NCBI GenBank assembly: GCA_027487575.1
Contig: JAIYDJ010000010.1
Coordinates: 1 to 51,959, forward strand
Direction of reading: 5' to 3'
From: Rhodobacter sp.
Lineage (GTDB): Bacteria; Pseudomonadota; Alphaproteobacteria; Rhodobacterales; Rhodobacteraceae
Length of the DNA stretch: 51,959 bases
Made by a program: the position numbers and the translations under genes. This document shows positions 34,836-42,800 of this stretch, piece after piece. How positions within the stretch are numbered: the stretch's first letter is position 1; every line of letters starts with the position of its first letter. The notes beneath the pieces are model-generated. The model made no database searches. It saw only the letters and a list, made by a program, of their open reading frames with translations, and was not told the origin of the DNA.

Positions 34836-36634
34836 CGACGACGCCCTTCGGTCTTGCGGCCGTCGGCATCGAATTCGACGATGCGGATCGCCTTGGGCTG
34901 CAACCTGATTCCGGTATCGGCCACCGGCACAAGCCGTTCGCGCGGCACCTGCGCGGGGCCTGCGGTGTTGATCCGGGGCCGCAGCGCCTCGGGCACGGTT
35001 ACGGTCACCCGCACGCCATCCCCCGACACGCCGCGCGCATCTCCCGAACCCGCCCGCGGCCGAAGGCCAAAGGGCGCCGTCAGACCCGACCCGTCGGTCT
35101 GGCCGAACATCGCCTCCAGCACGGTCTTCGGCTTCAGGCTCCGCCCGTCGAAGGCATCGAACGGGGTGCCGTCGCGGAACACGACCACGCGCGAGGCGAA
35201 GCCGATGAACTCCTCCAGTTCCGACGACATGTAGATCACCGCGCGGCCTTCCTCGGCGAAGGTGCGCAGGTGCTTGTAAAGCTCGGTCTTGGCACCGACG
35301 TCGATCCCGCGCGCCGGATCGTTCAGCACGATCACATCCGGGCGCATCGCAAAGCCGCGCCCGATCAGCACCTTCTGCTGGTTGCCACCCGACAGGCTGG
35401 TGATCCGGTCCTCTTTCAGACCGAACTTGATCATCAGGTTTTCCGCCTCGCGTTTGAAGATCGCGGAGAGGGTCGGCGTGTCGATAATGGCCAGAATGCC
35501 AGCACGCTTTTTCTCTCGGTAAAGCGGCATCACCATGTTTTCGAAGATCGACAGGCTGGCGAAAATCCCCTCGCGCTTGCGGTCGCCCGAGACATAGGCG
35601 ATGCGCCCGCGCACCGCCTCGCGCAGGGTGCGGACCAGCGACCATGCGCCATCGCGCCCGGCCACCTGCACCACGCCCTGCGCCGCCGGGGCAACGCCCG
35701 CCAGCACGCGCACGAAAGCATCCTGCCCCTGCCCGTCCAGTCCAGCGACACCGACGATTTCCCCGCGCCGCAGATCGAAATCGAACGGTTTCGCCCCCGG
35801 CCAGACAACCAGCCCCCGCGCCTTCATAGCCCGGTCGGCCCCCTGCGGTTGCGGGGCTGACAGCGCGCCGTGGCCGGTGCCGCGGTCTTCGCCGGTCATC
35901 AGGGCCAAAAGATTGCGCTCGGTGATGTCGGCCTTGTCCAGAACGCCCACATCGCGCCCGTCGCGCAGCACCGTGGCGCGGTCGGAAATCCGCACCAGCT
36001 CGGCAATCCGGTGCGTCACGATCAGAACCGTGGTGCCGCCGTCGCGCAGGGCGCGCATCTTGGCGAACAGCCGTTCGGTGCTGTCATAATCCAGCGCGGC
36101 GGAACTTTCGTCCAGGATCAGGATTTTCGGTTCCGCCACCAGCGCGCGGGCGATGGTGATCCACTGTTTCAGGCCAAGGGGAAGCGTTCCGACCAGCGCG
36201 TGGGGGTCCACCGGCTCGCCCGCCAGTTCCGCCATCAGGCTGGCCGCGCGGGCCACCTTGCGCTCGCCCGACAGGGTCTTGGTGAACAGCCTGTCGGCCC
36301 CCATGAAGATGTTGTCGGCGACCGAGCTTTCGTCGGCCACCAGCACCTCTTGATAGACCGTCGAAATGCCCAGAGCCCGGCTTTCCGCAGGGGTCGATGG
36401 CGCTTCGCCAAGGATCGACACCGATCCGGAATCCACGGGCAGGATGCCCGAGATGACCTTGGCGAGCGTGCTTTTGCCACAGCCGTTGCCGCCGACAATC
36501 GCATGAATCTCGCCGGCGCGCGCGGAAAAGGATGCACCGTCCAGCGCCCGCGTCGGACCGAAATACTTCTTGATGCCCCGCACCTGTACGGTCTCGCGTA
36601 GGGCAGAGACGGGGGTTGCAAGAGCGGCGGTCAT
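34832..36634 (-). CDS. sugar-type ABC transporter ATP-binding protein with C-terminal extension (importer 2)
   Basis: A 600-residue tandem ATPase, about 100 residues longer than RbsA-type proteins. Domain 1 is complete: Walker A GGNGCGKST (47-55) and Walker B LDESSAAL. Domain 2 lacks a Walker A Lys (GLDGQGQDAF), keeps LSGGNQQKVLIGRG, and has a weakened Walker B (VLNDPARGIDVG, near residue 435). After the second domain an Arg/Pro/Val-rich tail of about 80-100 residues ends in IRIVEFDADGRKTE. A very similar peptide begins the lactonase-like protein of the same operon. A hairpin separates the gene from the upstream binding-protein gene. Confidence 0.92.
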   Translation of the reverse strand: MTAALATPVSALRETVQVRGIKKYFGPTRALDGASFSARAGEIHAIVGGNGCGKSTLAKVISGILPVDSGSVSILGEAPSTPAESRALGISTVYQEVLVADESSVADNIFMGADRLFTKTLSGERKVARAASLMAELAGEPVDPHALVGTLPLGLKQWITIARALVAEPKILILDESSAALDYDSTERLFAKMRALRDGGTTVLIVTHRIAELVRISDRATVLRDGRDVGVLDKADITERNLLALMTGEDRGTGHGALSAPQPQGADRAMKARGLVVWPGAKPFDFDLRRGEIVGVAGLDGQGQDAFVRVLAGVAPAAQGVVQVAGRDGAWSLVRTLREAVRGRIAYVSGDRKREGIFASLSIFENMVMPLYREKKRAGILAIIDTPTLSAIFKREAENLMIKFGLKEDRITSLSGGNQQKVLIGRGFAMRPDVIVLNDPARGIDVGAKTELYKHLRTFAEEGRAVIYMSSELEEFIGFASRVVVFRDGTPFDAFDGRSLKPKTVLEAMFGQTDGSGLTAPFGLRPRAGSGDARGVSGDGVRVTVTVPEALRPRINTAGPAQVPRERLVPVADTGIRLQPKAIRIVEFDADGRKTEGRRR

Positions 36635-36650
36635 GGGCGTCCTGTCGGGG

Positions 36651-36686
36651 TGAAAAAAGGAAAGGGGGGCCGGATCACGGCCCCCC
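36651..36686 (-). terminator. intrinsic terminator/attenuator between binding-protein and ATPase genes (importer 2)
   Basis: On the minus strand a perfect 9-bp stem (36678-36686 with 36664-36672, loop of 5) starts 8 bases after the binding-protein stop and is followed by TTTCCTTTTTT. This is the best intrinsic terminator in the window. Because the operon continues, it probably sets a high ratio of binding protein to ATPase. Confidence 0.75.
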
Positions 36687-36694
36687 GTCGCGGA

Positions 36695-37861
36695 TCAGGG
36701 CTTGTAGGCCTTCGGATCTGCGGGCTTGAGGAAGAACTGGTCCAGATAGGCCGGGTCGGCCCCCCAGCGTGCCGCGCCGACCTTCAGCCACTCGGCGCTG
36801 TCGACGCTGCAATCCTCGTTCATCACGGCGACAAGGTCGGCATGGGTCATCTTGACCGGGTCGACCAGGATCGACTGGATCTTCGGGCCCTGCCCCTGCA
36901 GCGTCCGCATCATCACGTTCCAGATCAGCTGGATTTCGTCGGCCGGCGGCCAGACCTGATACGAGTTGCGGATGTAGTCCGGGTTGTTGCGCCAGTAGCA
37001 CAGCGCGCCCAGTTCGCCACCGATGGCGACCGGGATGTTGCCGCGGCCCGACTGTTGCACGGCGCGCAGAACGCCCATTTCGGCAGCCGACTGCACCACG
37101 ATGCCGTCAAGCTGGCCGGGGTTGGTCGCCAGCCACTTCTGCACTTCGCCCTGTGCGACCTGATCGGTCCACATGCCCGCCACGGTACCTGCAACCTCGA
37201 TGCCCGGCGCGGTCGCCAGACCGGCCATGACGCCGCGATGCTGGCTGTCCGACCCCGAGGTGCCCGGAATGCCTTCGACCACCAGAACGCGGCCTTTTCC
37301 ACCGAGCTGATCGGCCATGTCCTTGCCGATCTCGAAGCCCGCGACCTGATAGTTGACCGAGCTGTTGATCGAGTATTCCGAGGTCAGGTAGCCGGTCAGC
37401 GAGAACACCGGCACGCCCTTGTCGGCGGCATATTTCACGGTCGCGTTCAGTGCGGTCGGGTTGGAACAGCACACGATGATCGCATCGACGCCCTGATCGA
37501 CAAGCTGCCGCATCTGCTGGATCTGCTGGCTGTCGTTCAGGTTCGACTGGGTGATGACCACCTCCGACAGCAGGCCCAGACCCTGCCATTCCGGGATGAT
37601 GGTGTTCTGCAGCTCTTCCATCACCGCCGCGCGCCAGGTGTTGCCGGCGTAGGACGAGGCATAGCCGATCTTCCACGGCGGCGGATTCTTGGCCACGAAA
37701 TCGCGCCAGGCGCTCGGGCCCACCGGCTGCATCGGGTCCAGCATCGCCGGGTTGTAAAGACGCTCGGCCACGGCCGGGTCGATTTCGTCGACCCCCTCGG
37801 CAAAGCCTGCGGTCGCGGCCACGGCGATCAGTGCCGAGGTCAGGGCCAGATTGCGAAACAT
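36695..37861 (-). CDS. sugar-type ABC transporter substrate-binding protein (importer 2)
   Basis: A 388-residue periplasmic binding protein of the type I fold. ATG 37861 follows a GGGAGGAG site and starts a signal peptide (MFRNLALTSALIAVAATAGFA); the upstream in-frame extension has no homology. The mature protein has an unusual leading segment of about 45 residues (VAERLYNPAMLDPMQPVG) before the first Rossmann strand KIGYASSYAGNTWR. Paired cysteines in IVCCSN are visible. It lies between the lactonase gene (25 bp) and the ATPase gene (60 bp). The ligand is unknown, but neighbouring lactone and ester hydrolases suggest a lactone-, ester- or ring-containing solute. Confidence 0.9.
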   Translation of the reverse strand: MFRNLALTSALIAVAATAGFAEGVDEIDPAVAERLYNPAMLDPMQPVGPSAWRDFVAKNPPPWKIGYASSYAGNTWRAAVMEELQNTIIPEWQGLGLLSEVVITQSNLNDSQQIQQMRQLVDQGVDAIIVCCSNPTALNATVKYAADKGVPVFSLTGYLTSEYSINSSVNYQVAGFEIGKDMADQLGGKGRVLVVEGIPGTSGSDSQHRGVMAGLATAPGIEVAGTVAGMWTDQVAQGEVQKWLATNPGQLDGIVVQSAAEMGVLRAVQQSGRGNIPVAIGGELGALCYWRNNPDYIRNSYQVWPPADEIQLIWNVMMRTLQGQGPKIQSILVDPVKMTHADLVAVMNEDCSVDSAEWLKVGAARWGADPAYLDQFFLKPADPKAYKP

Positions 37862-37886
37862 GTCAGTCTCCTCCCAGAGTTGATGT

Positions 37887-38819
37887 TCAGTCGTAAAAGT
37901 CGATCGGAGCCTTGCGGAACGTGGCCCAATGGTCGGGGTCGTGCCCGGTGACGACCATCGCCCCAGTGTCGGCCGCGATGCGGCGCAGTTTGGCGACGGA
38001 GTCGGCCGCCTTGCCCGAGGACACCACGAGCCCCGGCAAAGCCTTGTTTTCCCAGTGATCCATCGTATAGGCCGCATCGATCGTCAGCAGGATTGGCCCG
38101 GTTTTCGGCAGGGTCACGAGAAATGACATGTGGCCTGGCGAATGGCCCGGCGTGAAGATCATCCGCAGCACGCCGTCGCCGAACAGGTCGTAGTTGTCGG
38201 TGTAGTCGCCACCGAGGAACTTCCAGCTGATGCCGGGACGCTCGAAATCGGCACGGATGTAGGCCCCGGCGGAAAACCAGTGCGGCTTTTGCGCGTATTC
38301 GTATTCCGCCCGCTGCACGATCGTCGTGGCCTTGGGAAAGCGGCCGATGGCGCCGGTGTGGTCCAGATGCAGATGGCTTTGCACCACGAACCGCACCTCT
38401 GCGGGGGCCACGCCGACCATCTTCAACTGGTCGACCACATTTTCGGACACCTGCATGACGGGGTCATAGGCATCGACAACCGCCCCCCAATGGCCGCGCT
38501 TGTCGATGGCCGCCTCGATGGCGTTGCCGCCGTCGATCACCACATTGCCCTGAGGATGCTTCAAAAGGAACCACGGTACTGGAATCTCGTAGGGTTCCTC
38601 GCCCTGGTTCATCTTGATGTATTTGGTCTTGGTGCGCAGCGTCCCGGTCTGGAACATGTGCAACTCGATCCCCGAGGATTTGCGCCGTTCGCGCGGGGCC
38701 TCGACGGCGGGCTTGGCGAAGACCGGACGCGGCGCAAGCGACGACACGCCTCTGGACGACGCCCCATCGGCCTCGCGTTCAACCCTGCGGCCCTTGTCGT
38801 CGAACTCCACGATCTTCAT
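37887..38819 (-). CDS. MBL-fold metallo-hydrolase, N-acyl-homoserine-lactonase-like
   Basis: A 310-residue metallo-beta-lactamase-fold hydrolase. The dinuclear zinc motif is HLHLDH (His149-His154), with later ligands in FTPGHSPGHMSF, LTIDAAYTMD and VTGHDPDHW. This pattern matches AHL lactonases of the AiiA/AttM group, which open homoserine-lactone rings, but other lactones are possible. The first 50 residues are an added N-terminal arm not expected for AiiA-type proteins, beginning MKIVEFDDKGRRVE, similar to the ATPase tail of this operon. There is no signal peptide. In an importer operon it could hydrolyse an imported lactone rather than serve quorum quenching. Confidence 0.87.
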   Translation of the reverse strand: MKIVEFDDKGRRVEREADGASSRGVSSLAPRPVFAKPAVEAPRERRKSSGIELHMFQTGTLRTKTKYIKMNQGEEPYEIPVPWFLLKHPQGNVVIDGGNAIEAAIDKRGHWGAVVDAYDPVMQVSENVVDQLKMVGVAPAEVRFVVQSHLHLDHTGAIGRFPKATTIVQRAEYEYAQKPHWFSAGAYIRADFERPGISWKFLGGDYTDNYDLFGDGVLRMIFTPGHSPGHMSFLVTLPKTGPILLTIDAAYTMDHWENKALPGLVVSSGKAADSVAKLRRIAADTGAMVVTGHDPDHWATFRKAPIDFYD

Positions 38820-38837
38820 GGCGGCAGTCCCCGTGGT

Positions 38838-39689
38838 TCAGGTGCGCTCTTCGATCAGGCGCAGGGCTTCTTTCAGATAGACGGCGAAGAGCGGGTAGTT
38901 TTCCGACATCGGGAAATGCCCGATGTCTTCCATCTCGATGTAGATCCCGCCCGGAATCTGCCGGGCGGTGGCCTCGGTCGCCTCGGGCGGGGTCAGGAAA
39001 TCGTAGGTCCCCGTCATCATCACGACGGGGCAGCGTTTGGTGTCGATGTTGCCCAGCTTGCCGCGCAGGTCGTGGTCGACCGAGTAGAAATAAAGGTCGC
39101 CTTTGAACACTTCGGACCCCTGGGTGTAGTAGTGCCAGGTCAGCCAGCGGTCCATGTCGGGCGATTGCGGGGCCATCAGGTCCCACACGCCGGACCCGCA
39201 GACCTGTGCGGCGTTGGCATGCGGATGCCGCCACCAGTCAAGGAAGAAGCCGGGCGAGTTTTCCGCCGCCTCCACCGGAATGACTGCCTTGAACCGGTCG
39301 GGATGGTGCAGCGCCAGTTGCAGCGCCACGTTGCCGCCAAAGGACGACCCCATGAAGATCGGCTGTTTCAGGTCCAGCGCGTCGCACAGCGTGACGATGA
39401 ATTTCATGTAGTGGTCGGCGGTCAGAAGGTATTCTTCCTTCCACCACTCCTTGTTCAGCGGCGGGTCGGATTTTCCGTGCCGGGCAAGGTCGTAGGCGAT
39501 CACGTCATAGGTCTTGCAGATCTCCTCGTCTTCCAGCAGTCCGCGCCACTGGTGATTGTGGCACCCTGCGGTATGCTGACAGACCAGAGGCTGGCCGCCG
39601 TGCCCGTTGCGCAGGTAGAACACCTTGTATTCGCAGCCATCCACCTCGATGGTGACATAGCGGCCGATGACGGGTGAGTGTTTGGCCAT
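38838..39689 (-). CDS. alpha/beta hydrolase
   Basis: A 283-residue alpha/beta-hydrolase-fold protein. ATG 39689 follows AAGGGG at good spacing and starts the conserved part; the 14-codon upstream extension is unlikely. The nucleophile is Ser116 in MGSSFGGNVA, and a late EDIGHFPMSENYPLF segment gives the catalytic His. QHTAGCHNHQWRG near residues 38-50 forms the oxyanion loop. It lies 18 bp upstream of the lactonase gene and 28 bp after the SCP2-like gene. Probably an esterase, lactonase or C-C hydrolase of the imported compound's pathway; the substrate is not shown. Confidence 0.88.
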   Translation of the reverse strand: MAKHSPVIGRYVTIEVDGCEYKVFYLRNGHGGQPLVCQHTAGCHNHQWRGLLEDEEICKTYDVIAYDLARHGKSDPPLNKEWWKEEYLLTADHYMKFIVTLCDALDLKQPIFMGSSFGGNVALQLALHHPDRFKAVIPVEAAENSPGFFLDWWRHPHANAAQVCGSGVWDLMAPQSPDMDRWLTWHYYTQGSEVFKGDLYFYSVDHDLRGKLGNIDTKRCPVVMMTGTYDFLTPPEATEATARQIPGGIYIEMEDIGHFPMSENYPLFAVYLKEALRLIEERT

Positions 39690-39717
39690 GAGGCGACCCC
39701 TTGTGGTAGCGCACGCG

Positions 39718-40107
39718 TCAGACGGGAACACCGACCTTGCGCAAAAGCTCGAACTGAACGGTGAAGTTGCGCAGGTTCTGCATCAGGACAAGAATGTTCC
39801 CCTCCATCTTCAGATCGCGGCGGAAACTGGCGGCCCAGATGCCGTGATACATCGGCGCTGGAATGGGGCGGGCGAACTCGCGCCAAGTGGCGGGGCTGGC
39901 GCGCAGGACGAAGTCGTAGGCATCCAGCGGCTGCGGATCGGTGTTGATGCGGTAGACCTTGCCGTCGATCATCTCGATGATGACCTTCTGCGTGCCCATG
40001 TCCCACATGTAGGTGCAGGTGTAGTACCGGGCCATGGCGCCGATCGTCTGGTCGCGGTCCGAGGCTTCGCTGAACCTGACCGCCCAGTCGCGCACACTCA
40101 TCACCAT
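39718..40107 (-). CDS. SCP2-like sterol/lipid-carrier domain protein
   Basis: A 129-residue protein resembling a stand-alone SCP2 sterol-binding domain: WDMGTQKVIIEMIDGKVYRI near the N-terminus and the closing FRRDLKMEGNILVLMQNLRN. Such domains bind hydrophobic ligands or acyl-CoA-like molecules. ATG 40107 is the listed start; ATG 40101 is almost equally possible. A long G-run (complement of 40113-40122) lies before it. It is the first gene of the minus-strand operon, divergent from the IclR regulator. A carrier or ligand-binding role for a hydrophobic intermediate fits the adjoining lactone/ester hydrolases but is unproven. Confidence 0.7.
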   Translation of the reverse strand: MVMSVRDWAVRFSEASDRDQTIGAMARYYTCTYMWDMGTQKVIIEMIDGKVYRINTDPQPLDAYDFVLRASPATWREFARPIPAPMYHGIWAASFRRDLKMEGNILVLMQNLRNFTVQFELLRKVGVPV

Positions 40108-40199
40108 GCGTCACCCCCCCCCGTGAGCAGTATTCCAAAGCGGCAAGCGACCTTGGCATCCCTGTGGAATGCGGAAGATCGTTCGGTTGGCCGCCCTCT

Positions 40200-40215
40200 G
40201 TTCAGTATACCGAAC
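40200..40215. promoter_or_regulatory. near-perfect 16-bp palindrome, probable IclR-type operator
   Basis: GTTCAGTATACCGAAC is a palindrome with one mismatched pair. A further half-site, GTTCGGT, occurs at 40181-40187, 19 bp upstream. The GTTCG/CGAAC style resembles PcaR/PcaU-type IclR-family sites. On the minus strand it contains TATACT, a possible -10 for the operon starting at 40107. Confidence 0.5.
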
Positions 40216-40235
40216 ACTTTTCGTTAGACGGGACG

Positions 40236-40251
40236 CTAGACTTGCGTCTAG
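40236..40251. promoter_or_regulatory. inverted repeat directly before the IclR gene frame
   Basis: CTAGAC (40236-40241) and GTCTAG (40246-40251) form a perfect inverted repeat with a 4-base spacer, and related TTAGAC occurs at 40224-40229. It may be a second operator or part of the regulator's promoter. If so, ATG 40252 directly next to it is an unlikely start. Confidence 0.35.
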
Positions 40252-40302
40252 ATGACTGTCAAGGCAAATTGCCGCATCCTTCCAGATTGTCGGGACGCCT
40301 GC

Positions 40303-41094
40303 ATGGCCAGTGAACCCACGAAGCCCAACCCCTCTCCCGCGCTGGAACGTGGCGCCCGGATTCTTGACCTTGTGGCCCGGTCACGGACCTTTCCCAGCCT
40401 TTCGGAAATGTCGCGCGAACTGGGTATCGCCCGCAGCACGGTCCACGGCCTGTGTCAAACTCTGGTGCAGCTTGACCTGCTGATCCGCCGGGGCGACCAG
40501 ACCTATCAGGTGGGCCCCCATGTGATGCGGTGGTCGAATGCCTTCATTCAGCAATCGGATGTTGCCACCGAATTCGCAACGATCTGGGATCAGGAAACCG
40601 AAATGCCCGGCGCGACGATCACGCTGTCGGTGCTGGAAGGATCGGAGGTCGTCTACCTCGCAGCGCGCAATTCCGACGTCAGCCATTCCCTGATCGAGTT
40701 TCGCGCCGGCATGCGGCTGCCTGCGGCGTTCACCGCCACCGGCAAGGCCTTTCTCAGCTACATGACCGACTTCGAAGTGCGGCGTCTGTTCGCCCAGGGC
40801 CTGCCACTGCCCCGCACGCCGAATTCCGTGCAGGAGATCGACCACCTGATCGACGAACTGCGGCAGGTGCGGATTTCCGGGTTCAGTGTCGATGATCAGC
40901 AGGTGGCCGAAGGGATCATCTGCTTTGGCGCATCGGTTCTGGACAGCCGAAACCGCCCCATCGCGGGCATTGCCGTCAGCCTCCCGTCCGAGGCGCTGAC
41001 GGACAGCGAGCGCGGCAAGGTGATTTCCAGCGTCCAGCGCATTGCCACCCGGCTGTCGCACCGCATGGGCGCCGACCTGTCGGGCGGGTACTGA
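40303..41094 (+). CDS. IclR-family transcriptional regulator
   Basis: A 263-residue IclR regulator. The N-terminal winged helix-turn-helix is ALERGARILDLVARS followed by SLSEMSRELGIARSTVHGL. The C-terminal effector domain includes LPAAFTATGKAFLSYM and the usual late GFSVDDQQVAEGIICFGASV. ATG 40303 is preferred to ATG 40252 because the longer form adds an unrelated leader that abuts an inverted repeat; the Shine-Dalgarno sequence is weak for both. It is divergent from the SCP2/hydrolase/lactonase/importer operon and convergent with rhaK (9 bp apart). It therefore most likely controls the former, sensing a metabolite of that pathway. Confidence 0.92.
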   Translation: MASEPTKPNPSPALERGARILDLVARSRTFPSLSEMSRELGIARSTVHGLCQTLVQLDLLIRRGDQTYQVGPHVMRWSNAFIQQSDVATEFATIWDQETEMPGATITLSVLEGSEVVYLAARNSDVSHSLIEFRAGMRLPAAFTATGKAFLSYMTDFEVRRLFAQGLPLPRTPNSVQEIDHLIDELRQVRISGFSVDDQQVAEGIICFGASVLDSRNRPIAGIAVSLPSEALTDSERGKVISSVQRIATRLSHRMGADLSGGY

Positions 41095-41103
41095 CCGGCT
41101 GTA

Positions 41104-42486
41104 TCAGACCCCCCCGGTGTCCTCCGCACCCGGTCCTGCAAGGGCCTTCCACCGCGCAGACACCGCGCGCAGCGCTTCAGCATCGGCGGGCGGGGGGTGC
41201 GATCTGGTCTCCGGCCGCGCCGTTGTACCCAGACACAAGAGCGCGGCACCCGCCGATGTCCCGGTGGCCGAAGCCGCCGTCTGCACCCCGTCCGGGGAAA
41301 CGGCCGACAGCATGTCCAGATAGTCGGCGTTGCGGGCGAACGGGCCTTCGACAATGACAGGCCCGCGCGCGCCTGCAAGATCAAGACAGGTGCGGGTCAT
41401 CAGCGCCAGATACCACGACAGGGCCACAAGCCGCTGGCCCGGGATTTCCGGTTCCACCGTCCAGCGCATCTTGCGGCCCTGAAACGGGCCGGAGCCTTCA
41501 TCGACGGACGGCAGCAGCATCACGCCACGCGCCAGAGCCGCCGCGCGGTCCGTGGCGGTCGCAGGCAGGGATTGACCCTGACGGATGATCTCGTATTCGC
41601 GCCCCCCCATGAACCGGGCAGACGGTACAGCCTGCCCAAGGGCGTTGACGTTGACCAGCACATCGCGGGTCTGATCGGGCTGGACGGCCGCGCCGCCGAT
41701 TGCCATGCAGATCACCCAGGTGCCGGTGGAGACAACCGAAAAGGCGCGCTGCGGCACCGACAGATAGGGATACAGCGACGCATTGGAATCGTGGATGCCG
41801 ACACAAACCGGCGTGTGCAGCGCCAATCCGGTGGCCGCCGCGACCTCGGGGCGCAGATGGCCCAGAACCTCGGACGGACGGCGCGGCGGGGCCATCTTGC
41901 CCGACAGACCAAGACGATCAACAAGCGTCGAAAACCCGCCCGTCGCCGGGTTCCACAGATCGGTGTGACTGCCCAGCGAACAGACGTCGCAGGCCATTTC
42001 ACCGGTCAGCCGCCAGCCCCAGTATTGCGGGTGCGTCAGGACATGGGCCAGGTTGCCACGCAATCCGGGCTGGGTGTCCAGCAGCCAATGCAACTGCGCG
42101 CCCAGGTTCAGCCCCCACGGCAGCCGCGGCGACCCGGTTTCCGAAAAGTCGGGGCGCAGCGCGGAATAGGCGGCGGCCAAATGGTCGGGGCCGCTGTGTT
42201 CATAGTCCAGCATCGGAACAGCGAGGTGCCCGGCGGCATCCAGAAGCGCCGCAGAAGCGCCGTGCGTCGTCACCGAAATGGCGTCGATCCCCCAGTCGGC
42301 ATGAAAGGCCCGCAGGTGGTGCAGGAAGAAATCCCAATGCCCTTCAACATCGAAATGCGGATAGGGCGGGCCGGGCAGCACGGCATTGGGGCGCGTGACG
42401 ACCGCGACCTCGCGCAGGCTGCCCTCTTCCACAAGGGCCAGCTTGGCATTGGTCTTGCCCACATCGATGACGGCAATGTGCCTCAT
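41104..42486 (-). CDS. rhaK: L-rhamnulose kinase (FGGY family, rhizobial RhaK type)
   Basis: A 460-residue FGGY kinase. ATG 42486 overlaps the rhaU stop (ATGA, 42483-42486) and starts [16 protein letters not shown], the phosphate loop; the longer open frame upstream is not homologous. [10 protein letters not shown] probably carries the catalytic Asp, and IVEGPFARN and [11 protein letters not shown] close the nucleotide site. It phosphorylates L-rhamnulose at C1. Gene order R-S-T-P-Q-U-K is that of the Rhizobium leguminosarum rhamnose operon, where this kinase is also needed for uptake. It is the last gene of the operon. Confidence 0.88.
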   Translation of the reverse strand: MRHIAVIDVGKTNAKLALVEEGSLREVAVVTRPNAVLPGPPYPHFDVEGHWDFFLHHLRAFHADWGIDAISVTTHGASAALLDAAGHLAVPMLDYEHSGPDHLAAAYSALRPDFSETGSPRLPWGLNLGAQLHWLLDTQPGLRGNLAHVLTHPQYWGWRLTGEMACDVCSLGSHTDLWNPATGGFSTLVDRLGLSGKMAPPRRPSEVLGHLRPEVAAATGLALHTPVCVGIHDSNASLYPYLSVPQRAFSVVSTGTWVICMAIGGAAVQPDQTRDVLVNVNALGQAVPSARFMGGREYEIIRQGQSLPATATDRAAALARGVMLLPSVDEGSGPFQGRKMRWTVEPEIPGQRLVALSWYLALMTRTCLDLAGARGPVIVEGPFARNADYLDMLSAVSPDGVQTAASATGTSAGAALLCLGTTARPETRSHPPPADAEALRAVSARWKALAGPGAEDTGGV

Positions 42487-42800
42487 GGCATGTGGAACAT
42501 GGGGATCAGGGGGGTAGCCACCGGTTCGTTGCCGGGGTGGCACTGCATGATGTCTGCCATATGGGCCCACCACCGCTGCATCACCGGATGGGCGGGCAGA
42601 TCGGCCATCGTGTGATCCTTTTGGCGCCACAACACGCCGAAGAGGATGTTCGTCTGCGGGTCCAGATGGATCGAGTAGTCCTCGACCCCCGCCTCGCGCA
42701 GAAGGGCCAGCAATTCGGGCCGGATCGCATCGTGGCGGCGTCTGTATTCCGCCTCTGCCCCGGGGTTGAGCTGCATCCTGAAGGCGTATTTCTCCATCAC
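42483..42800 (-). CDS. rhaU: L-rhamnose mutarotase
   Basis: A 105-residue RhaM/RhaU-type mutarotase of the ferredoxin-like fold that interconverts alpha- and beta-L-rhamnopyranose. Family marks are the leading [37 protein letters not shown] and the C-terminal FHMP. It overlaps rhaQ (42797-42800) and rhaK (42483-42486) by ATGA, so it is tightly coupled to uptake and phosphorylation. Confidence 0.95.
   Translation of the reverse strand: MMEKYAFRMQLNPGAEAEYRRRHDAIRPELLALLREAGVEDYSIHLDPQTNILFGVLWRQKDHTMADLPAHPVMQRWWAHMADIMQCHPGNEPVATPLIPMFHMP

Noticed and set aside
33459..35645. A 728-residue frame suggesting an ATPase-permease fusion
   Set aside because: The first 270 codons are an alternate frame of the ATPase gene; the permease starts at 34835 in an ATGA overlap.
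37887..38819. A dedicated quorum-quenching locus
   Set aside because: The lactonase-like gene lies within an importer/hydrolase operon and no luxI/luxR pair is present; a catabolic role is at least as likely.
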